A stretch of DNA of 64,000 nucleotides from Scytonema hofmannii PCC 7110 (GTDB lineage: Bacteria; Cyanobacteriota; Cyanobacteriia; Cyanobacteriales; Nostocaceae). A model generated the notes under the pieces. It searched no databases. It was not told the origin of the DNA and saw nothing but the letters and a program-made list of their open reading frames with translations. Each line of letters opens with the position of its first letter. Position 1 is the first letter of the stretch. Below, in pieces: positions 49,862 to 59,990 of this stretch. Position numbers and translations under genes: made by a program. The stretch spans positions 2,176,181 through 2,240,180 of the forward strand of contig NZ_KQ976354.1 of assembly GCF_000346485.2 (NCBI RefSeq), written 5' to 3'.

Positions 49862-51595
49862 ATGATAAATCGTAAATTCCTACATTATCTGTTTTTGACT
49901 GCGGTAATATTTTTGGGTGCTATCTTGCGCTTTTGGCATTTGGATTTAAAACCTCTGTGGATGGATGAAGTCATCACTGCTATCTTTAGCTTGGGGAAGA
50001 ATTACAATGGTTTTCCTTTAGATAAAGTGTTTCCGCTTCAAAGTTTGCAGGAAATGTTTACCTTTCAAACGGGGAGAAATTGTTTTCAAATTACCAAAAC
50101 TGTCGCTACCCAATCTACGCATCCACCACTTTTTTTCTGTGGAATGTATACCTGGTTAAGTTGGCTCGCTCCGTTGGGAGAAGAGTGGGTGGCAAAATTG
50201 CGATCGCCATCTGCATTATTTGGTGTTGGTGCTATTGTCACTATATATTACGTAAATCGGATCGCCTTTTCTCCATTTGCTGGATTAGTCGCAGCTGCAT
50301 TGATGGCTGTTTCTCCCTTTGCTGTCTACCTTTCCCAAGAAGCACGTCACTACACCTTACCCATGTTCCTCATCACTTTAGCTTTACTGGGGCTGGTACA
50401 AATTCAAAAGGATATGGAAAAGCGTCAGACAATCCGGTTTGTTGTTTGGACTGGGTGGGCAATTGTGAACGTCATCGGTCTTTACGTACATTACTTTTTT
50501 GCTCTTGCCTTTGTTGCCCAAATTGTAACGCTACTGTTGTTAATGTATTGGCGCAGAAAAAAGATAGTCAATCAACGCCAAACCTGGTTAGCAATCCTGC
50601 TCTATTCTACTGGAGTGGCAATAAGTTTTTTACCCTGGTTAGCGATCGTGCTTTATCATTTTGGTCGTGCTGAAACTGACTGGATAGAACCTCCCCAAAA
50701 TATTGCACCTCTGTTTCAAACTCTCATCAATTGGGTATTGATGGTCATTGCTTTACCAGTTGAAAATCAGCCCCTCCCAATTTTATTGATATCTGGGTTG
50801 CTCATGCTATCTTTCACGTTTTGGATAAGTTGGCAACTCTTCAAAGGTTTTCGACAACTATGGTATACACCATCAACGCAAACAAGCACATTAGTTTTGT
50901 TAACTTTCTGTGGTTGCGTATTATTAGAATTTTTTGTTATTGCCTATTTCTTAGGAAAAGATATTACCAACGTTCCAAGGTATAGCTTTGTTTACTATCC
51001 CAGTTGGTGTGCTTTAATAGCTGCAAGTCTTGCTCAAAAAGAGAAATATGAACAAAAAACAAGAATTCAAAAAAATAAGATTACTCTTTCTTCACCCTTA
51101 ATTTGTTTTCTTGTCGGTATTATCTGTAGTATTTTCGTTGTTTCCAACTTCGTTTTTCAAAAACCTTTTCAGCCCGAACAAGTAGCAAAGAATATGAATC
51201 AAGACCCCTCTACTTCACTCATGGTTGTTATGGCATATAGAAATTACCAAGATATTGCCTTAGGGTTAAGCTTTGCTTTGGCACTTGAACCCCTTAGGAA
51301 TGAAAAAACGGAAAAAATAACTCCACTTCAATGCTCAAGCTCCGGTGACCAATGTCCTAAATCCTACTTTGCCTTTTTCAAGCAGTCACTCGCTTTTACC
51401 TCTGTGTGGCAAAAACTTTCTCAACTTCCCGCATTAGAAGTAGATAAGCTTAATCTTTGGATTATCGGACCGGGACGAAAACGGATAGATTATCTTCATC
51501 ACGTGGCGATTTCCCCTCAAATCAGTTGCACAATAGATTCTAATGAGCACTATCGTATTGGTATTCCCTATCAATTGTATCGTTGTAATCAGTGA
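49862..51595 (+). CDS. GT39/ArnT-like membrane glycosyltransferase
   Basis: A 577-residue protein with about 11 membrane segments. The start MINRKFLHYLFLTAVIFLGA, then LRFWHLDLKPLWMDEVITA, carries the acidic DE pair in the first periplasmic loop, typical of GT-C transferases using lipid-linked sugars. STHPPLFFCGMYTWL supplies the conserved HPP. Sugar and acceptor are unknown. ATG 49862 is used: an earlier frame only translates the GGTCACT repeat. The stop TGA is supplied by a second heptamer array (AGTGACC)4 at the 3' end, so both gene borders are marked by inverted copies of the same repeat. Confidence 0.85.
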   Translation: MINRKFLHYLFLTAVIFLGAILRFWHLDLKPLWMDEVITAIFSLGKNYNGFPLDKVFPLQSLQEMFTFQTGRNCFQITKTVATQSTHPPLFFCGMYTWLSWLAPLGEEWVAKLRSPSALFGVGAIVTIYYVNRIAFSPFAGLVAAALMAVSPFAVYLSQEARHYTLPMFLITLALLGLVQIQKDMEKRQTIRFVVWTGWAIVNVIGLYVHYFFALAFVAQIVTLLLLMYWRRKKIVNQRQTWLAILLYSTGVAISFLPWLAIVLYHFGRAETDWIEPPQNIAPLFQTLINWVLMVIALPVENQPLPILLISGLLMLSFTFWISWQLFKGFRQLWYTPSTQTSTLVLLTFCGCVLLEFFVIAYFLGKDITNVPRYSFVYYPSWCALIAASLAQKEKYEQKTRIQKNKITLSSPLICFLVGIICSIFVVSNFVFQKPFQPEQVAKNMNQDPSTSLMVVMAYRNYQDIALGLSFALALEPLRNEKTEKITPLQCSSSGDQCPKSYFAFFKQSLAFTSVWQKLSQLPALEVDKLNLWIIGPGRKRIDYLHHVAISPQISCTIDSNEHYRIGIPYQLYRCNQ

Positions 51596-51618
51596 CCAGT
51601 GACCAGTGACCAGTGACC
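51591..51618. repeat. (AGTGACC)4 heptamer array, inverted relative to the one at 49799
   Basis: Four copies of AGTGACC, the reverse complement of GGTCACT (rotated). It supplies the stop codon of the GT39-like gene. With 49799-49847 it brackets that gene as inverted repeats. Confidence 0.88.
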
Positions 51619-52205
51619 AGTCATCATGAACGATGGAAGGGAATTGAATAAGCGAACGAACAGCGCGTAGGCGGGTTTTGATTGTATATCCTCGAATTCT
51701 ATTCGTTCAGGCGCTTCCCAAAAATCTTCTAAACTTGATGGCGAGATTGTCGCAAATATCCCTTCAAGAGAAAAGACCAAATATTACAGTGAATGCAATA
51801 CTGCAAGGGAGAACCCCGGTTTCGCAGGAGTTACCGGGGTTCTAATTTCCGCTTATCCGAGTAGTATTGACAGTGAAGTACGGCTGTTCTACTAAAAGCG
51901 CAATAAATAAATACGTAGAATCTACGTTGTAAAAAATGTGTTAATAGTATATATTTATACTAAATTTAAAATTACTATAATGAAGTAGCTGTTTACAAAA
52001 TCAGTTAGATCGAAAATGAGCAGATAACAAAAGCCATTTTTTAAGATAGGTAAAGAAAATGCTGAAAATAGTTGAAAAAAGTATACTAAAACTAGCCATT
52101 TTTTTTAAATAGATACATATTAAGAACCATTCTTAATAATAGAGATTATCTCTTTTAAAATGCATTTTTACAAGAATTATCATTTCATAACAAAAGAACA
52201 TATCA
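51619..52205. other. Intergenic region upstream of the phytochrome operon
   Basis: Holds a fragment of the long palindromic family (about 51662-51720) and a perfect 11-bp hairpin AGAACCCCGGT / ACCGGGGTTCT (51810-51820 with 51833-51843). The last 350 bp are AT-rich and non-coding and presumably carry the phytochrome promoter; a TTGACA occurs at 51868-51873 but its -10 partner is weak. No gene is supported. Confidence 0.5.
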
Positions 52206-54524
52206 ATGAATATACAAAATTTTATTCCTGTTCATAATATCCAGTTAACTAATTACGATCGCAAACCACTTCACAGCCCTGGTTCTATCCAACCTCACGG
52301 TCTATTCTTAGTGTTGTCCGAACCCAATTTGGAAATCATTCACATAAGTGATAATACGGATAAATTGCTAGGCTTGCCTTCAGAAAAGTATTGAGGACAG
52401 AATTTATCCGTACTTTTAGAACCAGAACAAATAGCTGCAATTGAAGGATGTCTTCAAGGAAAGTTTGAAAATATTAATCCTTTAAAACTATCAGTTTCCA
52501 GTCATGGAAAGACGTGTTTGTTTAATGGTGTTATTCATCGCTCGCCACAAAACTATTTAATTCTGGAGTTAGAACCTCGTAGTTGTGAAGGGACTAACGG
52601 GTTCTCTGATTTTTACTCTTTGACACGAAACGCACTAACTCAGATGCAACGAGTCTCAAACCTGAGTGAGTTGAGTGGTGTGATTGTCAAAGAAATCAGG
52701 AAAATGACAGGTTTTGACCGAGTTATGGTTTATCGGTTTGATGAGAACAGTTGTGGGGAAGTGATTGCTGAAGATAGATCGGAACAGCTAGAACCATATC
52801 TTGGTTTGCGATATCCAGATTTTGATATACCTGCTCATGCTAGACATTTGTATATCCTTAATCCCCTTCGTCTCATTGCAGATGTTAACTACCAACCTGT
52901 AACTATTATCTCCAAAAACCAAAATTCCCCCTCATCCCCAATCTCCAATCCCCAATCTTCAATCCAAAACCCAAAATCCAAAATCCAAAATCCCCTTGAT
53001 TTAACCTACAGTGTGTTGAGAAGCGTTTCAACCTGCCACATTCAGTATCTGAAAAATATGGAAGTTGGGGCGAGCATGTCAATTTCACTGGTGAAAGACG
53101 GGAAATTATGGGGCTTAGTCGCATGCCACCATCAAAAGCCTCGATTTGTCTCCTATGAAATTAGAACAGCTTGTGAGTTTTTGGGAAAGGTAATGTCTTT
53201 AGAACTTGTTTCTAAAGAAGAAAATGAAAATTTAGAATACAAATTGCAGTTAAAGTTCAGCCAAACAAAATTTATAGATAAAGTGGCTCAATCACAAGAT
53301 TTTGCTGAGGCTCTATTCCAAGATCGTGTCAGTTTGCTGAAGCTTGTGAATGCAGAGGGAGTGGTTGTCTGTGCTGATAGTCATTTGACACTTATTGGTA
53401 AAACACCAAGTGAAGCAGCTATTCATGACTTGATGTCTTGGTTGGGTGGCAAATTTCAGAACTACCTTTTTGTGACTGACTCTTTATCAAAGTTTTATCC
53501 AAAGGCGATGGACTTTAAAGAGGTTGCTAGTGGATTGTTAGCTCTTTCGATCGCTAGGATTCGTAATAACTATGTCTTATGGTTCCGCCCGGAAAGATTG
53601 CAATATGTGAATTGGGCAGGAAATCCGCAACCAGTTAATACTGTAGCACCTGATGGCAGTTTAACTCTTTGTCCGCGTAAGTCCTTTGAGTTATGGCAAG
53701 AACAGGTAAACGGAACATCTTTACCTTGGCAATCTTATGAAATTGATGGAGCAATTGAGTTGAGGAGTGCGATTGTAGGGATTGTGCTGCGTAAAGCCGA
53801 TGAATTAGCCGCAATTAACTTGGAGTTAGAACGCAGCAACAATGAGTTAGATGCTTTTTCCTATATTGCTTCTCACGATCTTAAAGAACCATTACGAGGT
53901 ATTCACAATTACTCCACATTTTTACTAGAAGACTATGCCAAGATTTTAGATGAGGAGGGAGTCTCAAAACTAGAAACGTTAGTGCGTTTAACAAAGCGGA
54001 TGGAGGATTTGATTAATTCTCTACTGCACTTTTCCCGTTTGGGACGACAGGAATTGAAATTGGAACCAATCGATTTTAACGATCTGGTGCAGAATGTCTC
54101 GGAAATATTTCGCATGAGTTTGGGGAATAGTCATATTAACATCCGAATTCCCAAACCTTTGCCTATAATTAAGGGCGATCGCATTCTACTTGAAGAAGTC
54201 TTAATAAATTTGATTGGGAATGGCTTCAAATATAACGATCACCCTGACAAATGGGTAGAGTTGGGAAATTTAGATTCAGTTGACGAACAAAAAACTCCTG
54301 TGTGGACGTTTTACGTAAAGGATAATGGCATTGGCATTCGTGAAAAACATCTAGAAACCATCTTTCGGATTTTTAAACGACTTCATGCTCCCGGTAAGTA
54401 TGGCGGTGGGACAGGGGCGGGTTTAACTATTGTTAAGAAAATCATCGAACGACACGATGGAAAAATCTGGGTCGAATCTACTGAAAGTCAAGGTAGTACT
54501 TTCTACTTCACGTTGCCAAAATGA
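52206..54524 (+). pseudogene. Cph1-type phytochrome histidine kinase with an in-frame TGA at codon 63
   Basis: PAS (residues 15-120), GAF, PHY and a histidine kinase (H-box FSYIASHDLKEPLRGI; ATP site DNGIGIREKHLE). The bilin-binding Cys is present: STCHIQYLKNMEVGAS, as in Cph1, so phycocyanobilin attachment and red/far-red sensing would be expected. A single TGA (52392-52394) follows LLGLPSEKY; the same frame continues GQNLSVLLEPEQIAAIEG without shift, consistent with one base change (e.g. TTA to TGA). A repeat-encoded insert of about 27 residues (52913-52992, SNPQSSIQNPKSKIQN) interrupts the GAF domain. Translation could restart at 52518, losing PAS. Its end overlaps the response-regulator gene (ATGA). 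Confidence 0.85.
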
Positions 54525-55018
54525 ACATAATTATGGAAAGATCGTTGGCTCAATTATCTCTTAATACCGACCACCATAACTATGTCATTTTGGTAGTCGA
54601 AGATAGCGATGAGGACTTTACAGCATTAACCCGTGCGCTTCGAGACGCATCTTTTGTCTGCTCGCTGTATCGCGCTTGCAATGGTGATGATGCATTAGAC
54701 TATCTTCACCGCCAAGGGGAGTATGCCAATCCCACCATATCGCCTCGTCCATCACTTGTTTTGGTAGACCTAAATTTACCGGGAACAGATGGGCGAGAAG
54801 TCATTGAAAAAATCAAACAGGATCGTTTGCTCAAAAGTCTTCCTGTTATTGCACTAACTACATCTTCTAGTCCCAAAGATATTGAAGCTTGCTATCAGTA
54901 TGGTGTGAATTGCTATATGCTCAAACCTATTGGTGTGGAAGCTTTGAGAAAAACCATTCGGAATTTTTTAGACTACTGGTTTAATACCGTTGTTCTTCCC
55001 AATTCCATACAGCAATAA
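54521..55018 (+). CDS. Rcp1-like response regulator (receiver only)
   Basis: A 165-residue single-domain receiver. VILVVEDSDEDF holds the acidic pocket, LVLVDLNLPGTDGREV the phospho-accepting Asp (about residue 83), VIALTTSSSPKDI the Thr/Ser and CYMLKPIG the Lys. It overlaps the phytochrome stop codon by 4 bp, as cyanobacterial cph1-rcp1 pairs do, so it is the expected phosphorylation partner of that kinase. ATG 54521 or 54533 could be the start. With no output domain it must act by protein contact. Confidence 0.92.
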   Translation: MNIIMERSLAQLSLNTDHHNYVILVVEDSDEDFTALTRALRDASFVCSLYRACNGDDALDYLHRQGEYANPTISPRPSLVLVDLNLPGTDGREVIEKIKQDRLLKSLPVIALTTSSSPKDIEACYQYGVNCYMLKPIGVEALRKTIRNFLDYWFNTVVLPNSIQQ

Positions 55019-55027
55019 ACATCACAC

Positions 55028-57925
55028 ATGGACAGCCAACGCACCATTTTTATCATTGATGATTGTGAAGAAGACCGCATGGTTTATCGTCGCTTCCTAG
55101 AACGCGACACCCGGTATACTTATAAAATCTTAGAATTTGAATTGGCAGCAGAAGCAATTGAGTCTTGCAAGTCTTGCATACCAGATCTAATCCTAGTAGA
55201 CTTCATGCTACCAGATGCGACTGGGCTGGAGTTTCTTGAGGAATTAAAACTTTCCACTGATAAAAATCGTTTGCCTGTCATTATGTTAACAGGGCAAGGA
55301 GATGAAAGTGTTGCCGTGCAGGCAATGAAAAGTGGCGCACAGGATTATTTAGTTAAAGGTAAACTGACTGATGATACTTTCTACCGTGCTAGCTATACCG
55401 TGATGGAGCGAGTGAGGCTCATGCAGCAGGTAGAGCAACAGCAAGAGCAGCAACGTTTGATAGCTGCGATCGCTCTCCGCATTCGTTTATCCTTGAGTTT
55501 AGAAATTGTTCTCAATACGGCAGTTGAAGAAATCCGAGATTTTCTTAAAGCTGACCGAGTTATAGTTTACCAGTTTCACCCTGATAAGAGCGGTACAATT
55601 GTGGCAGAATCTGTTGTACCTGGTTGGAAGAGTTGCTTGAATGTCAGGTTTGAAGATAATTGCTTTCAGGGTGTGAGAGGAAGTTATCACCGCAGTCGCG
55701 CCGGAGCAGTTAACGATACACGTCAAGCTGCATTATCTGACTGTTATGTTGAACTTTTAGAACACTATCAAGTCCGAGCAAATCTTTATGTCCCAATTTT
55801 CTCAGGCATTCAACCTGTAGAAGCTGATCGCTGTTTGCTCAGAAATGAACCTCCTGTTTGGGGTTTGCTCGTTGCTCATCAATGTGGCAATCCGCGTCAA
55901 TGGCAACAATGGGAAATGGATTTGCTAGAGCAACTCTCAGTACAGTTAGCGATCGCAATTCAACAGGCGGAACTTTACGAAAACTTGCAAAGCCTGAACG
56001 CACAACTAGAAGCTAAAGTCGAGGAACGAACAGCTGAATTGCAGCAAAGCGAGCGGAAATTCCGTGCAATTTTTGAGCAAACTTTTCAATTGATAGGGTT
56101 GTTAACTCCAAAAGGAGCAATCTTGGAACTCAACCAAGCATCGTTGGAGTTTTTTGGTGCTGAAAGTGATGAACTTAGAGGGCTGTTTTTTTGGGAATTA
56201 TCCTGTTACAAGATATCACCTACTGTACATGATAGTTTGCAAAAAGCGATCGCTCAAGCCTCTGTCGGCAATTTTGTGCGATACGAAGTCACATTACCCA
56301 ATGCACAAGGCGTGCAAAGGACTATTGATTTTTCCATCAAACCCATTTTTAACGAGATGGGGAAAGTCGTTTTGTTACTTCCAGAAGGGCGAGATATCAC
56401 AGAACGCAAGCAAGCAGAGGAAGCCTTGTGCGATCTCAATGAAGAGTTAGAAGCAAGAGTTCAACAACGTACTCAGGACTTAGAGCAAGCCAATCTTAAC
56501 CTCAGAAGTGAAATTGGTGAACGCCAACGGGTAGAAAATGAATTGCGACGAAGTGAAGAGAAGTTTCGCCAACTCGCAGAAAAGATTCGCGAAGTTTTCT
56601 TCATCTTTAACCACGATCTGAGCGAAACGATTTATATTAGCCCAGCATACGAGGAGATTTGGGGTAAATCTTGCTCGAGCATATATCAAAACTCTTTGTC
56701 TTGGTTAAATCTTGTCCATCCTGAAGACAAAGACAACGTCATATTATCACTCGATCAGTATAAATATATTGAAGGATTTAAGCAAGAATATCGCATTATT
56801 CGAGATGATGGAGATATCCGATGGCTTCGTGCTCAAAGCTTTTTGGTTCGAGATTCAGCAGGTGTAACTCAACGCATTGTAGGTCTTGCTGAAGACATTA
56901 CCGAACGCAAACAAGCGGAGTTAGAACTTCTTCGCAATCGCGATCTCCGAGAAGCCATCTTCAATGAATCGGCTGATGCTATTTTTATTGTTGATGAGGA
57001 TACTCGCAGAATCATTGATTGCAATCGTCGTGCTATTAAGTTATTTGAAGCATCTAATAAGCAAGCACTTATTAATGATGACAATCATACATTACAACAT
57101 TATCCATTGACATTTCAAGAATTAGAAAAGCTAACAGAAGAAGTGAAAGCAAAAGGATTTTGGAGTCGAGAAATTGAATATATAACTCTTAAAGGAAACT
57201 CATTTTGGGGAAATTTAGCTGTTAAACAAATCAATGTTGCAGGTACTGTAAGAAATTTAGTACGGGTGACGGATATTAGCGATCGCAAGCAAGCAGTAGA
57301 CCAACTAGAACATTCGCTAGAAGAAAAAGAAACTTTGTTAAAAGAAATTCACCACCGAGTGAAAAATAACCTGCAAATTATTTCTAGCTTACTGCGAATG
57401 CAATCGAGACGTGCGCGGGATGAATCAACCATGATGTTATTCCAAGAGTCTCAAAATCGGGTACAATCAATGGCACTCATTCACGAACATCTTTACCAAT
57501 CGCCAGAAATTTCGCAAATTGATTTTGGCGAATACATTCGGAGTTTAACAGATAACTTATTCCGATGTTACGGCATCAGTCAAAAGGCGATCGTACTCAA
57601 AATAGAAACTGGTGGTATCAAGCTCAACCTTGATACTGCCATACCTTGTGGGCTACTCATCAACGAGCTGGTTTCCAACTCTCTCAAATATGCTTTCCCC
57701 AAAGGAAGACGTGGTGAGATTGCGATTTGTCTGGTATCAAGCACAGACAATACCATTACATTAACAGTCAGTGATACTGGTATTGGTATTCCAGAGTCCT
57801 TAGATTGGAGCAATACTAATTCTTTAGGCTTAAGGATTGTGCATAACTTAACCAGGCAACTCAAGGGTACTCTAACTCTAGATCGCAATCATGGTACTGC
57901 TTTTTCTATCACTTTTTCTCGTTAG
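55028..57925 (+). CDS. Hybrid sensor kinase: REC-GAF-PAS-PAS-PAS-HisKA_2
   Basis: A 965-residue protein. Residues 1-125: receiver (IFIIDDCEEDRM; LILVDFMLPDATG; VIMLTGQGDE). About 150-320: GAF with LSDCYVELLEHYQVRANLYV, i.e. a Cys in the place that binds bilin in cyanobacteriochromes but followed by Tyr instead of the usual His. About 345-760: three PAS/PAC units (each ends in an xDITERKQAE-type motif). About 775-965: HisKA_2 kinase (LLKEIHHRVKNNLQIISSLL; ATP site SDTGIGIPESLDW). It follows the response regulator by 9 bp and is probably in the phytochrome operon. Light sensing by this protein is possible, not shown. Confidence 0.88.
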   Translation: MDSQRTIFIIDDCEEDRMVYRRFLERDTRYTYKILEFELAAEAIESCKSCIPDLILVDFMLPDATGLEFLEELKLSTDKNRLPVIMLTGQGDESVAVQAMKSGAQDYLVKGKLTDDTFYRASYTVMERVRLMQQVEQQQEQQRLIAAIALRIRLSLSLEIVLNTAVEEIRDFLKADRVIVYQFHPDKSGTIVAESVVPGWKSCLNVRFEDNCFQGVRGSYHRSRAGAVNDTRQAALSDCYVELLEHYQVRANLYVPIFSGIQPVEADRCLLRNEPPVWGLLVAHQCGNPRQWQQWEMDLLEQLSVQLAIAIQQAELYENLQSLNAQLEAKVEERTAELQQSERKFRAIFEQTFQLIGLLTPKGAILELNQASLEFFGAESDELRGLFFWELSCYKISPTVHDSLQKAIAQASVGNFVRYEVTLPNAQGVQRTIDFSIKPIFNEMGKVVLLLPEGRDITERKQAEEALCDLNEELEARVQQRTQDLEQANLNLRSEIGERQRVENELRRSEEKFRQLAEKIREVFFIFNHDLSETIYISPAYEEIWGKSCSSIYQNSLSWLNLVHPEDKDNVILSLDQYKYIEGFKQEYRIIRDDGDIRWLRAQSFLVRDSAGVTQRIVGLAEDITERKQAELELLRNRDLREAIFNESADAIFIVDEDTRRIIDCNRRAIKLFEASNKQALINDDNHTLQHYPLTFQELEKLTEEVKAKGFWSREIEYITLKGNSFWGNLAVKQINVAGTVRNLVRVTDISDRKQAVDQLEHSLEEKETLLKEIHHRVKNNLQIISSLLRMQSRRARDESTMMLFQESQNRVQSMALIHEHLYQSPEISQIDFGEYIRSLTDNLFRCYGISQKAIVLKIETGGIKLNLDTAIPCGLLINELVSNSLKYAFPKGRRGEIAICLVSSTDNTITLTVSDTGIGIPESLDWSNTNSLGLRIVHNLTRQLKGTLTLDRNHGTAFSITFSR

Positions 57926-57926
57926 T

Positions 57927-58012
57927 GGTTAGTGATTAGTGGCTGCTAATAACAACCAACAACCAACAACTAACAACTAACAACTAACAACTAACAACCA
58001 ACAATTAACAAC
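57927..58012. repeat. Short tandem repeats (AACAACT/AACAACC)n
   Basis: A run of AACAACCAACAACTAACAAC-type heptamers between the hybrid kinase and the next two-component gene, complementary in type to 44053-44100 and 49761-49796. Confidence 0.85.
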
Positions 58013-58013
58013 T

Positions 58014-59144
58014 ATGAACCCAATCAAAATCCTAATTGTTGAAGATGAACAACTTGTTGCTGACGATCTTAGAGAAACACTAGAATATCTAGGATATATT
58101 GTGCCGACTATGGTTGCAACAGGAGAAGAAGCTATTGTAATGGTCGAATCGCTGCAACCCGATTTAGTATTAATGGATATTCGACTTGCAGGGGAAATGG
58201 ACGGAGTTGAAGCTTCCGAACAAATTCAATCTCGTTTTAACATACCTGTTGTCTATCTAACTGCCAATGCAGATCGAGCCACTTTAGAAAGAGTAAAAGC
58301 CACGCAACCTTTTGGATATATTTTAAAACCATTTGACGAAAAAATCTTATCTACTACTATTGAGATTGCTGTCTCCCGCCATCAAGCAGAATTTGAGGTA
58401 CAAAAAGCATTGTTCAACGCTCAAGCAGATAAACAGGTTGCCCAATCCCAATCCCAACAGAAATCTCAATATCTTTATATGGCAGCCCATGAGTTTCGCA
58501 ATCCCTTAACAACAATTAGGCTTGGTGCGGAAATACTCAAACACTATGGCGACCAAATGCCGGAAGAAAAAAAACAAAGCCAACTCAGTCGCATTCAATC
58601 TGCTACAGAGGACTTAATGTATTTGTTAGAGGATATATTAACATTGGGGCAAGCTGAAACTGGAAAAATTCACTACGAACCAGTTTCTATGGATGTAGTT
58701 TCCTTTTGTAGGGAACAGGTTGAAGCTTTGCAAATGACAGTAGGAGAGGAGTACACCATAAACTTTTTGGTTAAAGGCGATCAACGGACTGCTTATCTTG
58801 ATGAAAAACTCCTCTGGCACTTACTGAACAATCTGCTTTCCAATGCTATTAAATACTCCATACAAGGTGGTGAAGTATTACTCACCTTGTACTGGGAAGA
58901 CAACAACATTTGTTTTGAGGTACGAGATCGAGGAATTGGAATTCCACCAGAAGCCCAAGCAAACCTATTTGAACCATTTCAACGAGCAGAGAACGTAGGT
59001 AAGATTCCCGGTACGGGATTAGGATTGGCAATTGTGAAGCAGTGTGTTGATATGCACGAGGGTTCAATTAATTTTGAAAGTTTTGTCGGTCAGGGTACGA
59101 CTTTTGTTATTAAGCTACCAGTTAAGGGGAAAGATCGGGAATAA
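58014..59144 (+). CDS. Response regulator-histidine kinase (REC-HisKA-HATPase)
   Basis: A 376-residue protein. Receiver (residues 3-122): KILIVEDEQLVADDLRETLE, LVLMDIRLAGEMDGVEA, ILKPFDEK. Kinase (about 150-372): H-box YLYMAAHEFRNPLTTIRLGA, N-box LLNNLLSNAIKYS, G-boxes EVRDRGIGIPPEA and GTGLGLAIVKQC. No membrane segment or sensor domain, so its input is probably phosphotransfer from a partner, the preceding hybrid kinase being the obvious one. It lies 88 bp after that gene, across a tandem repeat. Confidence 0.9.
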   Translation: MNPIKILIVEDEQLVADDLRETLEYLGYIVPTMVATGEEAIVMVESLQPDLVLMDIRLAGEMDGVEASEQIQSRFNIPVVYLTANADRATLERVKATQPFGYILKPFDEKILSTTIEIAVSRHQAEFEVQKALFNAQADKQVAQSQSQQKSQYLYMAAHEFRNPLTTIRLGAEILKHYGDQMPEEKKQSQLSRIQSATEDLMYLLEDILTLGQAETGKIHYEPVSMDVVSFCREQVEALQMTVGEEYTINFLVKGDQRTAYLDEKLLWHLLNNLLSNAIKYSIQGGEVLLTLYWEDNNICFEVRDRGIGIPPEAQANLFEPFQRAENVGKIPGTGLGLAIVKQCVDMHEGSINFESFVGQGTTFVIKLPVKGKDRE

Positions 59145-59216
59145 GCTGAACTATGTCAACCCATATTTAAAAATTTTTATATTTCTTCACATAATTGCTT
59201 TTATTTGCATAACGTG

Positions 59217-59456
59217 GGCGGGCAGGATGCCCACCCCACAAGAGCTACATCTTAAAGAAATATTTACAGCAGTTTCCAAAGTCTAGAACCACACTATGTT
59301 CTTGTGGTACGGGCGTCCCCGCCCGTACATAGATGAGAGGGTTAGGGAGAACCAAGGTAAAACGCGAGGGAGCATCCCAATTTGGAACAAACACCCAAGC
59401 GGCTATACAAACTAAGCGATTGAAATCGCGGCTATACAAACGCTCGTCCGCCTCAA
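59217..59456. repeat. Mixed intergenic repeats after the two-component cluster
   Basis: Two GC-rich units (GGGCGGGCAGGATGCCCACC near 59218; GTGGTACGGGCGTCCCCGCC near 59304) and a fragment of the long palindromic family (GGGAGCATCCCAATTTGG at 59370-59387, CTATACAAAC near 59402 and 59433). The last fragment runs into the broken gene at 59412-59870. Confidence 0.7.
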
Positions 59457-59870
59457 TTTATTGATGGAAAAGTAAGATTTTGTTCTTGCCATTTCAAATC
59501 CCCTCAATTTATTGATGGGGATACTTCTTCCCTCTTCCCTCTTCCTTCTTCCTTCGTTAATGTTAAAAATGCTAATTTCAACTGCTTCAGTAGTAGGCTG
59601 AAAAGATATAGTTTGCGATGGTGTTGGCGGTTTCCATTGAGATTGAGTTTCACGTGGTAAATCAACTTCACCATTTCCCAATTCTTCAAAAGTGGCAACA
59701 TCAATTTCAATACCAAACTGTACATTTGGTTCTGCAAAATAGCCTTGTGGAAGGCGCTGGTTTAAATCTGAGGAGATATAGGTTGCCCAAGCATTGTGAA
59801 AGGCGTGCCAATGGCGACGCATACTCAGAGGAGGATGAAAGTGATCCAATAGAACCATGTCGTCACGCAC
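59412..59870 (-). pseudogene. Unnamed conserved protein truncated by repeats
   Basis: Residues 1-104 look like a real cyanobacterial protein: MVLLDHFHPPLSMRRHWHAF, then HNAWATYISSDLNQRLPQGY, FAEPNVQFGIEIDVATFEE and TEAVEISIFN. I believe relatives continue for another 100 residues or so, but here the sequence changes to low-complexity NINEGRRKREEGRS and then residues encoded by repeats (INKLR twice; the CTATACAAAC element). So the C-terminal part has been replaced. Function unknown. Confidence 0.6.
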
Positions 59871-59990
59871 TCCTCTTATCGCTATGTTTCCCCTTTAGTA
59901 TAGAGAATTTTTGCGAACAATTCTCGTCTTATTCCATTTCATCAAATGAATGTTACATAATGTTTGTTATGTGAAAACAATAAAAAGACA

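Noticed and set aside
51868-51897. TTGACA at 51868 as a sigma70 promoter for the phytochrome operon
   Set aside because: The sequence 17 bp downstream (TACTAA) matches the -10 consensus poorly and the start would lie over 300 bp from the gene.
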